A stretch of 64,000 nt of DNA from Paenibacillus camerounensis (GCF_000723885.1 NZ_CCDG010000059.1:62001-126000); one strand, 5' to 3'; positions 8,431-17,814 are shown, numbered from the stretch's first letter. Translations and numbers: made by a program. Notes: generated from the letters alone by a model not told the origin.

Positions 8431-9592
8431 TAAATTATATTATGAATCAGCGTATATACAGGATTGGGAGACTAAGGTAAGCCGGATTGTGGAAAAAGAA
8501 GACGGTCTGTATCTTGTACTGGAGCAGACAGCCTTTTATCCCCATGGCGGCGGGCAGCCGTGTGATACCGGAACGATCGGCGGCATTCCGGTGCTGGATG
8601 TCACTCTTGAAGGAAGCGAAGTGTTCCATAAGGTGGAGAGTCTTCCCGGAGGCGCTGAAGTCAGCTGCAGTCTGGACTGGGAGCGGAGATTTGACCATAT
8701 GCAGCAGCATAGCGGGCAGCATCTGCTGTCTGCGGTGTTCCGTGAGCTGTGCGGGGCGATGACGCTAAGCTTTCATCTCGGAGCCGATTACGCGACTATT
8801 GATGTTGAGCTGACAGAGCTGTCGCCGGCCAGAATGCTGAAGGTGGAGGCCGAGGTTAACCGGCAGATTTACCGGAACCGCAGCATCACCAGCTATTTCG
8901 TGAACGGGGAAGAGCTTGCCCGTCTGCCGCTGGTGAAGCAGCCTACAGTAACCGAGAATATACGGATCGTGGAGATCGAGGGCATTGAATATAACGCCTG
9001 CGGCGGCACGCACGTCCCTTCAACCGGAGCGATCGGCATGATCAAGCTGCTGAGAGCGGACAAGCAGAAGGGTAACATCCGGGTGACCTTCAAATGCGGC
9101 GGACGCGCTCTGGCTGAATTCAACGATAATGTGCGGATTCTTGGCGCCTTGTCCGCCAAGTTCAATACCGGCAAAGACGAAATTATGGACCGGATTGAAA
9201 AAATGGAACAGGAGCAAAAGCAGCTTCAGGCCGAGCTTACAGCGCTTAAAGAGCTGAATGACGGCTATGCAGCTCATGAGCTGCTGGCCGCGCAGGCACA
9301 GGACAGCCGGATCATCGCCCGGAGCTACGAACAGAAATCGCTAAAGGATCTTCAGAGCCTTGCGGTCAAGCTTACTGCGCTCACTGATCTGCCAGTGCTG
9401 CTGCTGTCAGCCGCAGAGAATAAACTGGTGTTCGCGCAGAGCGGAAATGCCGGGCTGTCGTGCGGAGCGTTCTTTAAGGAGCACCTGGGCAGCTTCGGCG
9501 GCAAAGGCGGCGGCAGCGATAAGCTGGCCCAGGCCGGCTTTACGGACTATGAACAGGCACAGGCCTTTTACGAATTTGTACAACAGCAATAA
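8423..9592 (+). CDS. alanyl-tRNA editing protein, AlaX-L type
   Basis: 389 residues. A free-standing homologue of the AlaRS editing domain plus the DHHA1 tail, which hydrolyses Ser-tRNA-Ala or Gly-tRNA-Ala. The zinc site motifs are HSGQHLLS (HxxxH, from about residue 96) and CGGTHV (CxxxH, from about residue 193). A helical linker (about 255-290) leads to a DHHA1-like domain with GGKGGGSDKLAQAGF near the C-terminus. It has no AlaRS catalytic core, so it acts in trans. It is coupled to the GNAT gene and followed by a strong terminator. Confidence 0.88.
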   Translation: MTDKLYYESAYIQDWETKVSRIVEKEDGLYLVLEQTAFYPHGGGQPCDTGTIGGIPVLDVTLEGSEVFHKVESLPGGAEVSCSLDWERRFDHMQQHSGQHLLSAVFRELCGAMTLSFHLGADYATIDVELTELSPARMLKVEAEVNRQIYRNRSITSYFVNGEELARLPLVKQPTVTENIRIVEIEGIEYNACGGTHVPSTGAIGMIKLLRADKQKGNIRVTFKCGGRALAEFNDNVRILGALSAKFNTGKDEIMDRIEKMEQEQKQLQAELTALKELNDGYAAHELLAAQAQDSRIIARSYEQKSLKDLQSLAVKLTALTDLPVLLLSAAENKLVFAQSGNAGLSCGAFFKEHLGSFGGKGGGSDKLAQAGFTDYEQAQAFYEFVQQQ

Positions 9593-9599
9593 CACATAT

Positions 9600-9656
9600 A
9601 GCCTGCCATGGGGAATGGGACAGAGGAGTGTCCCTTTTCCCTGGCAGGCTTTTTTA
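9600..9656 (+). terminator. intrinsic terminator after AlaX gene
   Basis: Stem AGCCTGCCA / TGGCAGGCT, extended by GGGACA / TGTCCC near the loop, followed by six T residues. Confidence 0.88.
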
Positions 9657-9799
9657 GAATAGAATGTATATGTTTTACGCTATCCATAATCCTTATCTTT
9701 CTCGCAGACACGGTTACCGCCTTCTCTGAAGGACGGTATATCCGTTTGTACTTGGAAATACATAATCAGCTAAGTTAAATTCCAATTTGTGAAGTTATT

Positions 9800-10324
9800 T
9801 TACCAGCCCATCCGGCTGCACAGCGAGGTAATATGGGCAAGATGATGCTTGCCGTGCCAGGCATAAATGCCAATGTTTCTGTCTAAGGAAACTACACCGG
9901 ATTCCGGATGGATAAAGGTTTTGTCCATATCGGCAGGAGTCAGTTCATGCAAAACGGTAACCCAGCGCTGATGCAAGGATTCAATGAGCAGAAGGGAAGG
10001 CTCAACCGGCAAGGCATAATCCGGCAGCTCGGCCCATTTTGCCTCCTCATAAGGCTTAATTACCGGCTTGTCTTCGGTTAGAGCCAGTTTAAACCGGACA
10101 TAGGCGTTCATATGACTATCTGCAACATGATGGACAACCTGCCGCACCGACCATCCGCCCGGACGATACGGAGTATCCAGCTGTTCATGATTCAACTCTT
10201 TTACAGCCTCCCGCAATAGTCCCGGTAATTCTTCAATTTCCTTGATCCACGCGGTGGTAACACTGGCGGTAATCTCACCGGCATACTCAAACTCGCCAAT
10301 CGGGTATCTCAAATCCGTCTCCAT
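9800..10324 (-). CDS. DinB/YfiT-family putative metal-dependent hydrolase
   Basis: 174-residue four-helix-bundle protein of the DinB superfamily, close in pattern to B. subtilis YfiT. A conserved histidine in VVHHVADSHMNAYVRFKLALTED (about residue 67) and a C-terminal HGKHHLAHI cluster supply the three histidines of the metal site. Members include thiol-dependent transferases and hydrolases; the reaction here is unknown. The ATG has a GGGGGG site nine bases upstream. It is alone on the minus strand and diverges from the ABC transporter operon. Confidence 0.82.
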   Translation of the reverse strand: METDLRYPIGEFEYAGEITASVTTAWIKEIEELPGLLREAVKELNHEQLDTPYRPGGWSVRQVVHHVADSHMNAYVRFKLALTEDKPVIKPYEEAKWAELPDYALPVEPSLLLIESLHQRWVTVLHELTPADMDKTFIHPESGVVSLDRNIGIYAWHGKHHLAHITSLCSRMGW

Positions 10325-10407
10325 AGTTTAAATCCCCCCAGTTAAGGATTATTTAATAACTTCCCCATTATAATCACTTCAGAGGATATGAGAAAGGGGA
10401 ACGAAGC

Positions 10408-12759
10408 GTGTTTCTGAACATTCTGAAAAAGGATTTGCGCCGCAAAAAAACGATGAACATCGTACTGCTCGTGCTGATCACACTGGCTACAGCCCTGGTG
10501 GCGAGCGGAACCAACCTGATGTATACCACCTCATCGGCCATCGGCTATTTTATTGACAAGAGTAAGGTCGCGGATCTTAGTGTTACCATTCCCGATACAG
10601 CAGAGAACAGGCAGAAGATCAATGACTGGACCCGTGATCAGGCTATCGTCGGAGAGGTATACTCCGAGCCGCAGATCGGTGTAACCAGCCGGCAAATTAA
10701 GCTGCCGGCCAGCCGTAACGGCTTTTCAAGCAATCTGGTGCTTTCACTGGCGATGGTGCCAGACAAGATTAATCTGATCTTCGACCAGAAGGATCAGCTG
10801 TTCAAGCTGGATGCTGGCGAGATCGGGATACCGGTAAGCATCAGAAATGCTACCGGCATGGAGCTTGGCGACAGTGTCACTATGGATTTTGACGGTAGCT
10901 ACAAAAGCTTTAAAGTAACAGCCTTTTTCAAGGATGCCTTTTTGGGTGCAGACCTGATGGGGTTAAAACGGCTGATGATCTCGCAGCAGGATTTTGCTGA
11001 CATTCAAAGCGTATTACCTGAAGAGGCAATATCGGTGCAATATAGTTTTATGGCGGCTAAGGGAGTGGAGGCTTCAGCGGTAACGGCAGCTTTTGCCAAG
11101 GAGGATCTTCAGGCGAATTTTCAGGTCGACAAGGGGCTTGTAGAGACCTCTTTCCTTACCGATCAGATCATTTCCGCCATGCTGTTTGTAATCAGCCTGT
11201 TTCTGATTTTCATAGCTTTTATGACACTGAGATTCACCATTGTGTCTACGCTGCAGGATGAATACCGGGAGATCGGCGTGATGAAGGCCATCGGCTTCAA
11301 GAACGGATCGATCAAGGGACTGTACCTGGCCAAATATTCAGGCCTTGCTGTAATAGGCGGAGCCGCCGGACTAATTTCCAGCTTTCCGCTGAGTGCCCTT
11401 ATGTCCCGTAAAACAGCAGAATATATTATTTTACCCGGCGGCATAACCAACATTATCATTTCCATAATCAGTGCAATAGCAATTGTTCTGCTGACCCTGC
11501 TGTTCTGTATCCTGTGTATGCGCAAAATTAATAAAGCCTCTGCGATCGACGCGATCAGACAGGGCCACACCGGTGAAAGGTTCAAGCCTTCCCGAAGGTT
11601 CCATCTTCACCGCAGCAAGCGGCTGCATCCGATGCTGTTTCTGGCCATGAGCGATGTTGTAAGCCGGCTGAAAAGCTATACCACGTTAATCCTCACCTTT
11701 ATTCTTAGCGCAGCTATCATCATTATCCCTATTAATCTGACCAATACGATTCTCACACCGAAATTTATAAGCTATCTGGGAACAACGGAAGCGGATTTCT
11801 ATACGAAAGCCGTCGTGGCTGATATCCCGCTGAATGAGATCCGCGGGGAGCTGTCGAAGGTAGAGCAGCAGTTTAAGGATGAGAATTTCGATGTGAAGCT
11901 TTCACTGGAGTACACGGCATTGACAAAGTATATATCCGATGACGGCGAGAGCAACAGAAGTATATCCGGAACGAAAAACGAGCCTGCGGCCAGTCTTGAA
12001 TATCTGCAGGGAACTGCACCTGAGCTGGCTAATGAAATAGCGATAACCAGCATTATGTCAGAGGCCTATCACAAAAAGCTTGGTGATTATATTGTATTTG
12101 AGATAGACAGCCAGCAGCATTCCTTCCTGATCACCGGTATTTTTCAGGCCATCTCGAATGAAGGCTATATGGTCAGGCTTGCCGGAGAATTCTACCCGCA
12201 AATGACAACGTCTTATATGATTACCGGCATGATTCATGCACCGGATCAGGACAAGGCTGCAATCACGGCAGAGATGAAGCGGTTATTCAGCCAATATGAA
12301 ATTAAGACTGCTGATGAAATGCTGAAGGAGGTCATCGGCGGCTTTATCGGCCAGCTGAAAAGCGTCATCAGCCTGCTTACGGTCATTGTGTGTCTGATTA
12401 TCTTTTTTATTACAAGCCTGTTTGTACGGCTGCTTATCAGCAAGGAGATTCAGGGCATTGCCGTTATGAAAAGCCTTGGTTTTACAGACGGGCTGATCCG
12501 GCTGTGGCAGGTGCTGCGGATTATGATTCTGCTGACAGGCTCGCTGATTATTGGAGCGCTGGGAGCCAATATTCTTGGTGAACGGCTGTTCGGCTTCGTC
12601 TTCCGGATGTTCGGGCTTACGGAGCTTCACTTTCAGATTATGCCGCTTCAGGTTTACGTTATGTACCCGCTGATCATTCTGGCTGTAGTGGTAACGGCGG
12701 TATATACCAGCTGCGGACAAATTAAACACATTCACGTCTGGAATATGAATAAAGAATAA
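10408..12759 (+). CDS. ABC transporter permease with two FtsX domains
   Basis: 783-residue membrane protein. An N-terminal anchor (about 15-40) is followed by a large extracytoplasmic domain, three membrane segments with an FtsX-type core (about 250-370), a second extracytoplasmic domain (about 450-620) and a second FtsX core (about 650-775). This MacB/LolC-like type works as a mechanotransmission or export permease, often for antimicrobial peptides or lipoproteins. The start is GTG with AAAGGGGA eight bases upstream. The ATPase gene starts 17 bases after the stop and a two-component system follows. Confidence 0.85.
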   Translation: MFLNILKKDLRRKKTMNIVLLVLITLATALVASGTNLMYTTSSAIGYFIDKSKVADLSVTIPDTAENRQKINDWTRDQAIVGEVYSEPQIGVTSRQIKLPASRNGFSSNLVLSLAMVPDKINLIFDQKDQLFKLDAGEIGIPVSIRNATGMELGDSVTMDFDGSYKSFKVTAFFKDAFLGADLMGLKRLMISQQDFADIQSVLPEEAISVQYSFMAAKGVEASAVTAAFAKEDLQANFQVDKGLVETSFLTDQIISAMLFVISLFLIFIAFMTLRFTIVSTLQDEYREIGVMKAIGFKNGSIKGLYLAKYSGLAVIGGAAGLISSFPLSALMSRKTAEYIILPGGITNIIISIISAIAIVLLTLLFCILCMRKINKASAIDAIRQGHTGERFKPSRRFHLHRSKRLHPMLFLAMSDVVSRLKSYTTLILTFILSAAIIIIPINLTNTILTPKFISYLGTTEADFYTKAVVADIPLNEIRGELSKVEQQFKDENFDVKLSLEYTALTKYISDDGESNRSISGTKNEPAASLEYLQGTAPELANEIAITSIMSEAYHKKLGDYIVFEIDSQQHSFLITGIFQAISNEGYMVRLAGEFYPQMTTSYMITGMIHAPDQDKAAITAEMKRLFSQYEIKTADEMLKEVIGGFIGQLKSVISLLTVIVCLIIFFITSLFVRLLISKEIQGIAVMKSLGFTDGLIRLWQVLRIMILLTGSLIIGALGANILGERLFGFVFRMFGLTELHFQIMPLQVYVMYPLIILAVVVTAVYTSCGQIKHIHVWNMNKE

Positions 12760-12776
12760 TCAGGAGGAATGAAGCG

Positions 12777-13553
12777 ATGAGTACCATACTTGAAGTTACC
12801 AATCTGTGCAAAACCTATATCGTGAACAAAAGCCAGCATAATGTGCTGCGGAATATTAACTTCACCCTGCATGAGGGAGAATTTGTGTCGATCATGGGAC
12901 CTTCCGGCTCCGGCAAATCAACCCTGCTGTATACGGTTAGCGGAATGGACCGCCTGACTGCGGGAGAGGTCCTGTTTAACCGGAAGCAGCTGTCACAGCT
13001 GTCGCAGAATGAGATCGCAGAGGTTCGGCTGCATGAGATGGGTTTTATTTTTCAGCAAATGTATATGCTTGGAAATCTGTCGGTCTATGATAATATCATA
13101 TTATCGGGCTATCAGGCGATTAAGGACAAAAAGGATAACCGCAGCCGCAGTGATATCAACGAGTATGCTGACAAGCTGATGCGGAAGCTGGGAATTATCG
13201 AAATAGCCGGACATGATATTGCCGAGGTGTCGGGCGGACAGCTGCAGCGGGCCTGTATCTGCCGGGCTCTGATCAACGCTCCCATGATGCTGTTCGCCGA
13301 TGAGCCGACCGGAGCACTGAACTCCAAAGCTGCCAAGGAAGTGATGGAGGAGCTGTGCCGGATTAACCGGGAAGGTACAACGATCATGATTGTCACCCAT
13401 GATGTGAAGGTAGCGGCGCAGACCGATAAGGTGCTCTATATGGTGGACGGCAACATCCAGGGTGAGCTGAAGCTTGGCAAATTCGCTGAGGCGGAAGGTG
13501 TCAGGGAACGCGAGCGCCGCCTAAATGAGTGGCTGATGGCACAGGGCTGGTAG
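12777..13553 (+). CDS. ABC transporter ATP-binding protein (MacB/LolD type)
   Basis: 258 residues with Walker A GPSGSGKST, signature VSGGQLQRACICRALI, Walker B MMLFADEPTGALNS and the switch histidine in VTHD. The pattern LTAGEVLFNRKQLSQLSQNEIAEVR is typical of ATPases that pair with FtsX-type permeases. AGGAGG precedes the ATG. It energises the permease encoded just upstream; the response regulator gene follows after 69 bases. Confidence 0.92.
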   Translation: MSTILEVTNLCKTYIVNKSQHNVLRNINFTLHEGEFVSIMGPSGSGKSTLLYTVSGMDRLTAGEVLFNRKQLSQLSQNEIAEVRLHEMGFIFQQMYMLGNLSVYDNIILSGYQAIKDKKDNRSRSDINEYADKLMRKLGIIEIAGHDIAEVSGGQLQRACICRALINAPMMLFADEPTGALNSKAAKEVMEELCRINREGTTIMIVTHDVKVAAQTDKVLYMVDGNIQGELKLGKFAEAEGVRERERRLNEWLMAQGW

Positions 13554-13622
13554 GCGGGGGACGTGATAAAGGCTAATTGCCGCCCTGCCATAGAGAGATA
13601 GAAAGATACAGGAGGGATGGCA

Positions 13623-14303
13623 TTGGCTGATATTTTGGTCATTGAGGATAATCTGGAGCTGTCTGCGGTTATACGGGATTTCCTGGAGGCGGAGGGTTAC
13701 TCTGTAGCATCGGTTTCCAGTGCCGAAGAGGGACTGGAGCTTCTGAACAGCAAGGCGGTTAAGCTGCTGCTGCTCGATATTATGCTGCCCGGGATCGACG
13801 GCTTTGCCGTGTGCAGGCTTGCCAGGGAAAAATACAATCTGCCGATTCTCATCATGAGTGCCCGGCACGGAGATGACAACAAGATTATCGGGCTGGAGCT
13901 GGGGGCAGACGATTATCTGGAAAAGCCGTTTACCATTCAGCTGCTGATCGCCAAAGTAAAGGCGCATATGCGCCGGAGCTATGAGATGAATGACAACAAA
14001 CAGCTGCTGACGGATGGCGACCTGCTGGTCAACCGCTCCTCCATGCAGGTATTTCTGGCGGAAGCTCAGGTGTCCATGACGATGAAGGAATATGAGCTGC
14101 TGGTACTGCTGCTGAATAACCGGGGCAAGGCGCTGCGTAAGGAATGGCTGTTCCAGCAGGTATGGGGTGCGGACAGCTTCAGTGAGCCGTCAACCCTTAC
14201 AGTACATATTAACAAGCTGCGGGAAAAGATTGAGCTTAATCCGAAGCAGCCGAAACGGATCGTAACGGTGTGGGGAGTGGGCTACAAGTATGAGGCGGTT
14301 TGA
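13623..14303 (+). CDS. OmpR/PhoB-family response regulator
   Basis: 226 residues. The receiver domain has the acidic pocket IEDN, the phosphoacceptor Asp (residue 52) in LLDIMLPG, and the switch lysine in EKPF. The C-terminal winged helix has MTMKEYELLVLLLNNRGKALRKEWLFQQVWG and LTVHINKLREKIE. TTG at 13623 is chosen because GGAGGG lies six bases before it; ATG at 13617 touches that site. The gene overlaps the histidine kinase by 14 bases. It probably controls the upstream ABC transporter operon. Confidence 0.9.
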   Translation: MADILVIEDNLELSAVIRDFLEAEGYSVASVSSAEEGLELLNSKAVKLLLLDIMLPGIDGFAVCRLAREKYNLPILIMSARHGDDNKIIGLELGADDYLEKPFTIQLLIAKVKAHMRRSYEMNDNKQLLTDGDLLVNRSSMQVFLAEAQVSMTMKEYELLVLLLNNRGKALRKEWLFQQVWGADSFSEPSTLTVHINKLREKIELNPKQPKRIVTVWGVGYKYEAV

Positions 14304-15570
14304 CCGGCTGATTCTCTGGACGATTAGTATCGGAATTGCGGTAATTTGCCTGTTTGCCGCCTATGGCTTCAAGCTGACAGGTGACTCAGGAGACAAAGCA
14401 TACCGGATCGAGGTCAACCGGATTATCCGGGAGGTAAGTGACGGGCGTGAGCCCGGTGAACTTAAGGTGGAGAAATTCAGCTATGTGCGAAATACTGCCT
14501 GGCTGGAATGGAATGCGGAGCCGGAGGCCGTGCGCAGCTTTTTTGACGGTGCAGGTGTGCAGAGCAATGCTGAGTATACCGTTAAGCCTATATATCACGG
14601 CGGTGAGCCGGCAGGTTATTTGAGGCTGGAGTATGTGTCCGGCACAAGCCGTTCGCCGCTGCTGCTGCTGACGGTCATTCTGCTGGGCGCAGTGCTTGCG
14701 GCCATATCCGGCCTGCTTCTGTACATCCGCCAGCAGATCATCAGGCCGTTCCATACGATCGAGGAGCTTCCTTATGCATTGTCCAAAGGCAATCTGACCC
14801 AGGACATGAAGGAGAGCAAAAGCAGGTTTTTCGGCAAGTTTATATGGGGACTAAATCTGCTGCGCGAGACCTTGGAACGGCAGAAGCAGACCAACCTGCG
14901 GCTGGAAAAAGACCGTCAGACTCTGATCGCCTCCCTGTCGCATGAGCTCAAAACACCGGTTGCTGCGATTAAGCTGTATTCCAGTGCGCTGGCGGAGGGA
15001 CTTTACGATAACGAAGACAAGCGCATTGCAACCGCCGGTCTGATCGGGCAAAAGGCAGCACAGATTGAGGAGATGATCAGCAGCATCATCGCCGCATCCG
15101 TATCCTCCCTGCAGGAGACAGAGGTGCATGTAGCCGAATTTTACCTGAAAGACTGGATCAGACGGGTGGTCGAGCATTATAAGGAACGCCTTGAACTGCT
15201 AAAAATCCGTTTTGAAGTGGCTGAACCTGAAGACAAGCTGCTGCTTGGGGACCCGGATAAGCTGCTGGAGGTGATGGATAACCTGCTGGAGAATGCAATC
15301 AAGTACGGCGACGGTTCCCTGATCAGAATCAGCTTCCGGGAAGAGGATTACCGCCAGCTGATTATTATTGAGAACACCGGCAATCCTGTTCCGGCTACCG
15401 AGCTGCCGCATATCTTCACCAGCTTCTGGCGCGGCTCGAACAGCGCCGGCAGACAGGGCAACGGCCTGGGCCTGTTCATCTGCCGCCAGCTGATGCGCAA
15501 GATGGATGGGGATATTTATGGTGAGGCTTATGCGGAGGGGATGCGGTTTGTGCTGGTGCTGCGGTATTGA
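14290..15570 (+). CDS. sensor histidine kinase
   Basis: 426 residues. Membrane segments lie at about 7-27 and 119-142 around an extracytoplasmic sensor of about 90 residues, then a HAMP-like linker, the H-box SLSHELKTPVAAIK (His 218), N-box DNLLENAIKYG and G-box GNGLGLFI. The sensor is too large for a BceS-type intramembrane kinase, so stimulus detection is likely direct. It is coupled to the response regulator by overlap and sits behind the ABC transporter genes. The signal is unknown. Confidence 0.9.
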   Translation: MRRFDRLILWTISIGIAVICLFAAYGFKLTGDSGDKAYRIEVNRIIREVSDGREPGELKVEKFSYVRNTAWLEWNAEPEAVRSFFDGAGVQSNAEYTVKPIYHGGEPAGYLRLEYVSGTSRSPLLLLTVILLGAVLAAISGLLLYIRQQIIRPFHTIEELPYALSKGNLTQDMKESKSRFFGKFIWGLNLLRETLERQKQTNLRLEKDRQTLIASLSHELKTPVAAIKLYSSALAEGLYDNEDKRIATAGLIGQKAAQIEEMISSIIAASVSSLQETEVHVAEFYLKDWIRRVVEHYKERLELLKIRFEVAEPEDKLLLGDPDKLLEVMDNLLENAIKYGDGSLIRISFREEDYRQLIIIENTGNPVPATELPHIFTSFWRGSNSAGRQGNGLGLFICRQLMRKMDGDIYGEAYAEGMRFVLVLRY

Positions 15571-15603
15571 GTAGATGTATGTGTAAGATACATAATGGTA
15601 CGA

Positions 15604-15640
15604 GGAGCAGCTTGCAAGTCCGGGAGCTGCTCTATTTATA
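15604..15640 (+). terminator. possible terminator of ABC/two-component operon
   Basis: Stem GAGCAGCT / AGCTGCTC with a 13-base loop, followed by the weak U tract TATTTATATT. Confidence 0.5.
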
Positions 15641-15709
15641 TTGAAGGGATTTTGGATACTTTTAACGAATAAGAATTAAATTAACTGGCTATGGACCAAG
15701 GAGGTTTAC

Positions 15710-16172
15710 ATGCCTTTTCCTTTTAATTGCATTACAGATTTTATGTTTTTTGAAACAGAGCTGGAACAATCCGACGTTATACTAATTCCTGGAGGAAGTC
15801 ATCCTCAGCTTATGAAGCAAGCGGCGTTGTTATACCATGAGGGAATTGCCCCATTGATTTTACCTTCTGGGGGTGCCGCTTCCCATGTAGAGACAACGGA
15901 GTGGGAATTCCTGCGAAACGTGGGGGATTCAGCCTGAAAAAGTGGTCCTGGTCTGTAAAAACTATCATGCGCGAAGGGCGCTTTTAAGTTATCAATTTAT
16001 TTTTCCTAAGGAGACTATATTCTATGTAAGTCCGGTAGTGGATAAGACAGGGATCACAAAAGACAACTGGTTCACGAATGAAGAAAACATAACACGCGTT
16101 ATGAATGAGCTGGAGAAGGTCGGGAAATATTTTAAAACCGCAATATACCGTACCGGGGCAAATGTTGAATAA
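15710..16172 (+). pseudogene. broken YdcF/SanA-like (DUF218) gene
   Basis: Two reading frames give halves of one YdcF-like protein. The first half (from 15710) has QSDVILIPGGSHPQLMKQAALLY and ILPSGG, then ETTEWEFLRNVG before the frame ends in a stop at 15937. The second frame takes up at GIQPEKVVLVCKNYHARRALLSYQF and runs to 16172. The segment that normally lies between them, with the conserved Glu and the ATNTFENA-like loop, is missing, so an internal deletion has shifted the frame. The C-terminal tail has also changed. A ribosome binding site (AAGGAGG) remains. Confidence 0.82.
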
Positions 16173-16230
16173 TAATGTGTACTGTCTGCATAACAGCTGT
16201 ACAGATGCAAGTTATGAAAGGGAGTTGGAT

Positions 16231-16449
16231 GTGGGAAATGCAGTAAATAATCTGACGGAGGACAAAAAAGCTGAGTTAATAGATAAATATGGTCTTTCTG
16301 TTGAACCCGATCCGTCAAAAGACAATCTGTTTCAAGGTGACTTTGGCTTGACTATCCATTTTCCAATATTAATTTCTGCAGTTGCAGTTATTGTTTTATT
16401 GACGGTGGGTGTTCTGTTGTATTTCTGGTTTAAGAAAAGAAGGTTGTGA
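16231..16449 (+). CDS. small single-pass membrane protein, unrecognised
   Basis: 72 residues: an acidic polar N-terminal part (NNLTEDKKAELIDKYGLSVEPDPSKDN), then a hydrophobic segment of about 22 residues and a basic end KKRRL, which predicts an outside N-terminus and a cytoplasmic tail. GTG 16231 has AAAGGGAG six bases upstream; the frame is open upstream to 16105, so a longer product or the 3' end of a decayed gene is possible. It lies directly behind the broken ydcF. No family is recognised. Confidence 0.5.
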   Translation: MGNAVNNLTEDKKAELIDKYGLSVEPDPSKDNLFQGDFGLTIHFPILISAVAVIVLLTVGVLLYFWFKKRRL

Positions 16450-16505
16450 AGGGGTCCTGTTTCGTAGTTAATGGCACGGCATAATGAATGCAACGGGTTG
16501 AAATA

Positions 16506-16690
16506 ACTGTACTTTCTGCAATTAAACCTGGCTAATTAGCTCCGCAGCAGGTTTTAACTGCACTCTGTACATTTATATTTGCCAAAAACGCCCGAAACCG
16601 GATTTTTTGAGGGAAATAGATGTACAGAATACAGTTATCTCCTTAAAATGACTTAATCTCCCTGTTTTAATTGTACAATGTACACTTAAA
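16506..16690. repeat. dispersed inverted-repeat element, copy 2
   Basis: Four related units at 16506 (ACTGTACTTTCTGCAATTAA), 16557 (ACTGCACTCTGTACATTTAT), 16620 (ATGTACAGAATACAGTTATC) and 16671 (TTGTACAATGTACACTTAAA). The first two are direct, the last two inverted, with spacings of 51, 63 and 51 bases. Layout and core match copy 1 at 2285-2465. It fills most of the 285-base gap between the small membrane protein and the GNAT gene, in which no gene is seen. Confidence 0.7.
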
Positions 16691-16734
16691 CTCATTAGAC
16701 TGTGAACCGAATGCCGGATATTTGGAGGTGTATA

Positions 16735-17538
16735 ATGGAAGAAATATTTGCTGAAGAGTTTAAGGCGGCAGAGCCTTTTTTTAACCGGAAAAAACAGCAC
16801 ATTCCTGCGCTATCAGTCTTGCGGGGACATTATCCGGGACGTGTGTTTGTAGATCGGCAGGATAAACCGGAGCTGGTAATTGTGTGGGCCACTGGCAGAT
16901 GGATGTATGCGGCTGGAGATGCGGGTGCTGAACGGAACATAGCGCTGATTAGACTGTTTTTGCAAAATACGGTTATACCGGATTGTATAAGCAGGGGGGC
17001 CGGCTGGTTTGAGATTTATGCCGATGGCCCGGAAGCTTGGGATAGGCTGTTTCTTTCCGGGCTCCCGGGTGTGAGAGCGGATAAGCATTTTGAAACCGTA
17101 TATGAGCTGCAGATTGGTCCGTTTAGAAGCTTACAGGAGCTCCTTCAGGCGGATCAAGGTGAGTTTGAGATTGAAATTGCAGAGTATCCGATTGTAGCCG
17201 GGAGCGATACTCTGTCGCTGGGTGCGGATCATCATTTTATGGAAAAGAAAACGGTTGGAGCGTCAGTGAATGTTGGAGGACAAACCGCTTCGTTGTGCAG
17301 AAATAACGGTTTTACAGTAGGCAATGAATATTTTATTGATGCCGATACTTACGAAACAGCTGAGCGGAACAAGGGATACGGGACACAGGCGGCTGCGGCA
17401 TTGATCGGATATTATGTTGAACTGGACATGCTTCCTTTATGGGAGACAACGCAAGACAATTTGGCCTCGCAACGTCTCGCTTTAAAGCTGGGTTTCCTCC
17501 CGGCAGAGCAGTACCCGGTCTATACTTTCAAATTGTAA
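16735..17538 (+). CDS. GNAT acetyltransferase (PF12746-like)
   Basis: 267-residue protein. The N-terminal half (RGHYPGRVFVDRQDKPELVIVWATGRWMYAAG) and the C-terminal GNAT core (ERNKGYGTQAAAALIGYYVELDMLPLWETTQDNLASQRLALKLGF) match the two-lobed GNAT_acetyltran family found in Bacillales. The acetyl-CoA loop is NKGYGT. ATG 16735 has GGAGGTG five bases upstream; the in-frame reading from 16702 has no site. Substrate unknown. It stands between the repeat element and a small membrane protein gene. Confidence 0.82.
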   Translation: MEEIFAEEFKAAEPFFNRKKQHIPALSVLRGHYPGRVFVDRQDKPELVIVWATGRWMYAAGDAGAERNIALIRLFLQNTVIPDCISRGAGWFEIYADGPEAWDRLFLSGLPGVRADKHFETVYELQIGPFRSLQELLQADQGEFEIEIAEYPIVAGSDTLSLGADHHFMEKKTVGASVNVGGQTASLCRNNGFTVGNEYFIDADTYETAERNKGYGTQAAAALIGYYVELDMLPLWETTQDNLASQRLALKLGFLPAEQYPVYTFKL

Positions 17539-17634
17539 AAATAACAGTAAAAGTACATAACATCTGTCTTTTAGAGTGATTTCCACCAGTTTGGGTAATA
17601 TTGGGTATAACCTGAATGAAGTGGGGGCGGGAAC

Positions 17635-17814
17635 ATGAGAACCTTTGGACGTGGTGTACTGTATTCCATTATAGTCATAGTTGTACTGCTTCTGATTTCG
17701 TTTGTAATCGGTGACACGGTAACGCTTCCCTGGTTTATTTTTATTCCGTTGTTTGTGCTGGTCTGGGCACTGGCCGTTTATCAGGAGGGCCGTAACCGGT
17801 CGGGCGAAAGGTAG
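17635..17814 (+). CDS. small two-segment membrane protein, unrecognised
   Basis: 59 residues with two hydrophobic segments (about 9-25 and 33-50) joined by a short GDTVTLP turn, and a charged tail QEGRNRSGER. GGGGGCGGG lies about seven bases before the ATG. It is followed by a hairpin terminator, which supports a real short gene. The promoter region holds a degenerate copy of the ACATCTGTC motif discussed under findings. No family is recognised. Confidence 0.62.
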   Translation: MRTFGRGVLYSIIVIVVLLLISFVIGDTVTLPWFIFIPLFVLVWALAVYQEGRNRSGER

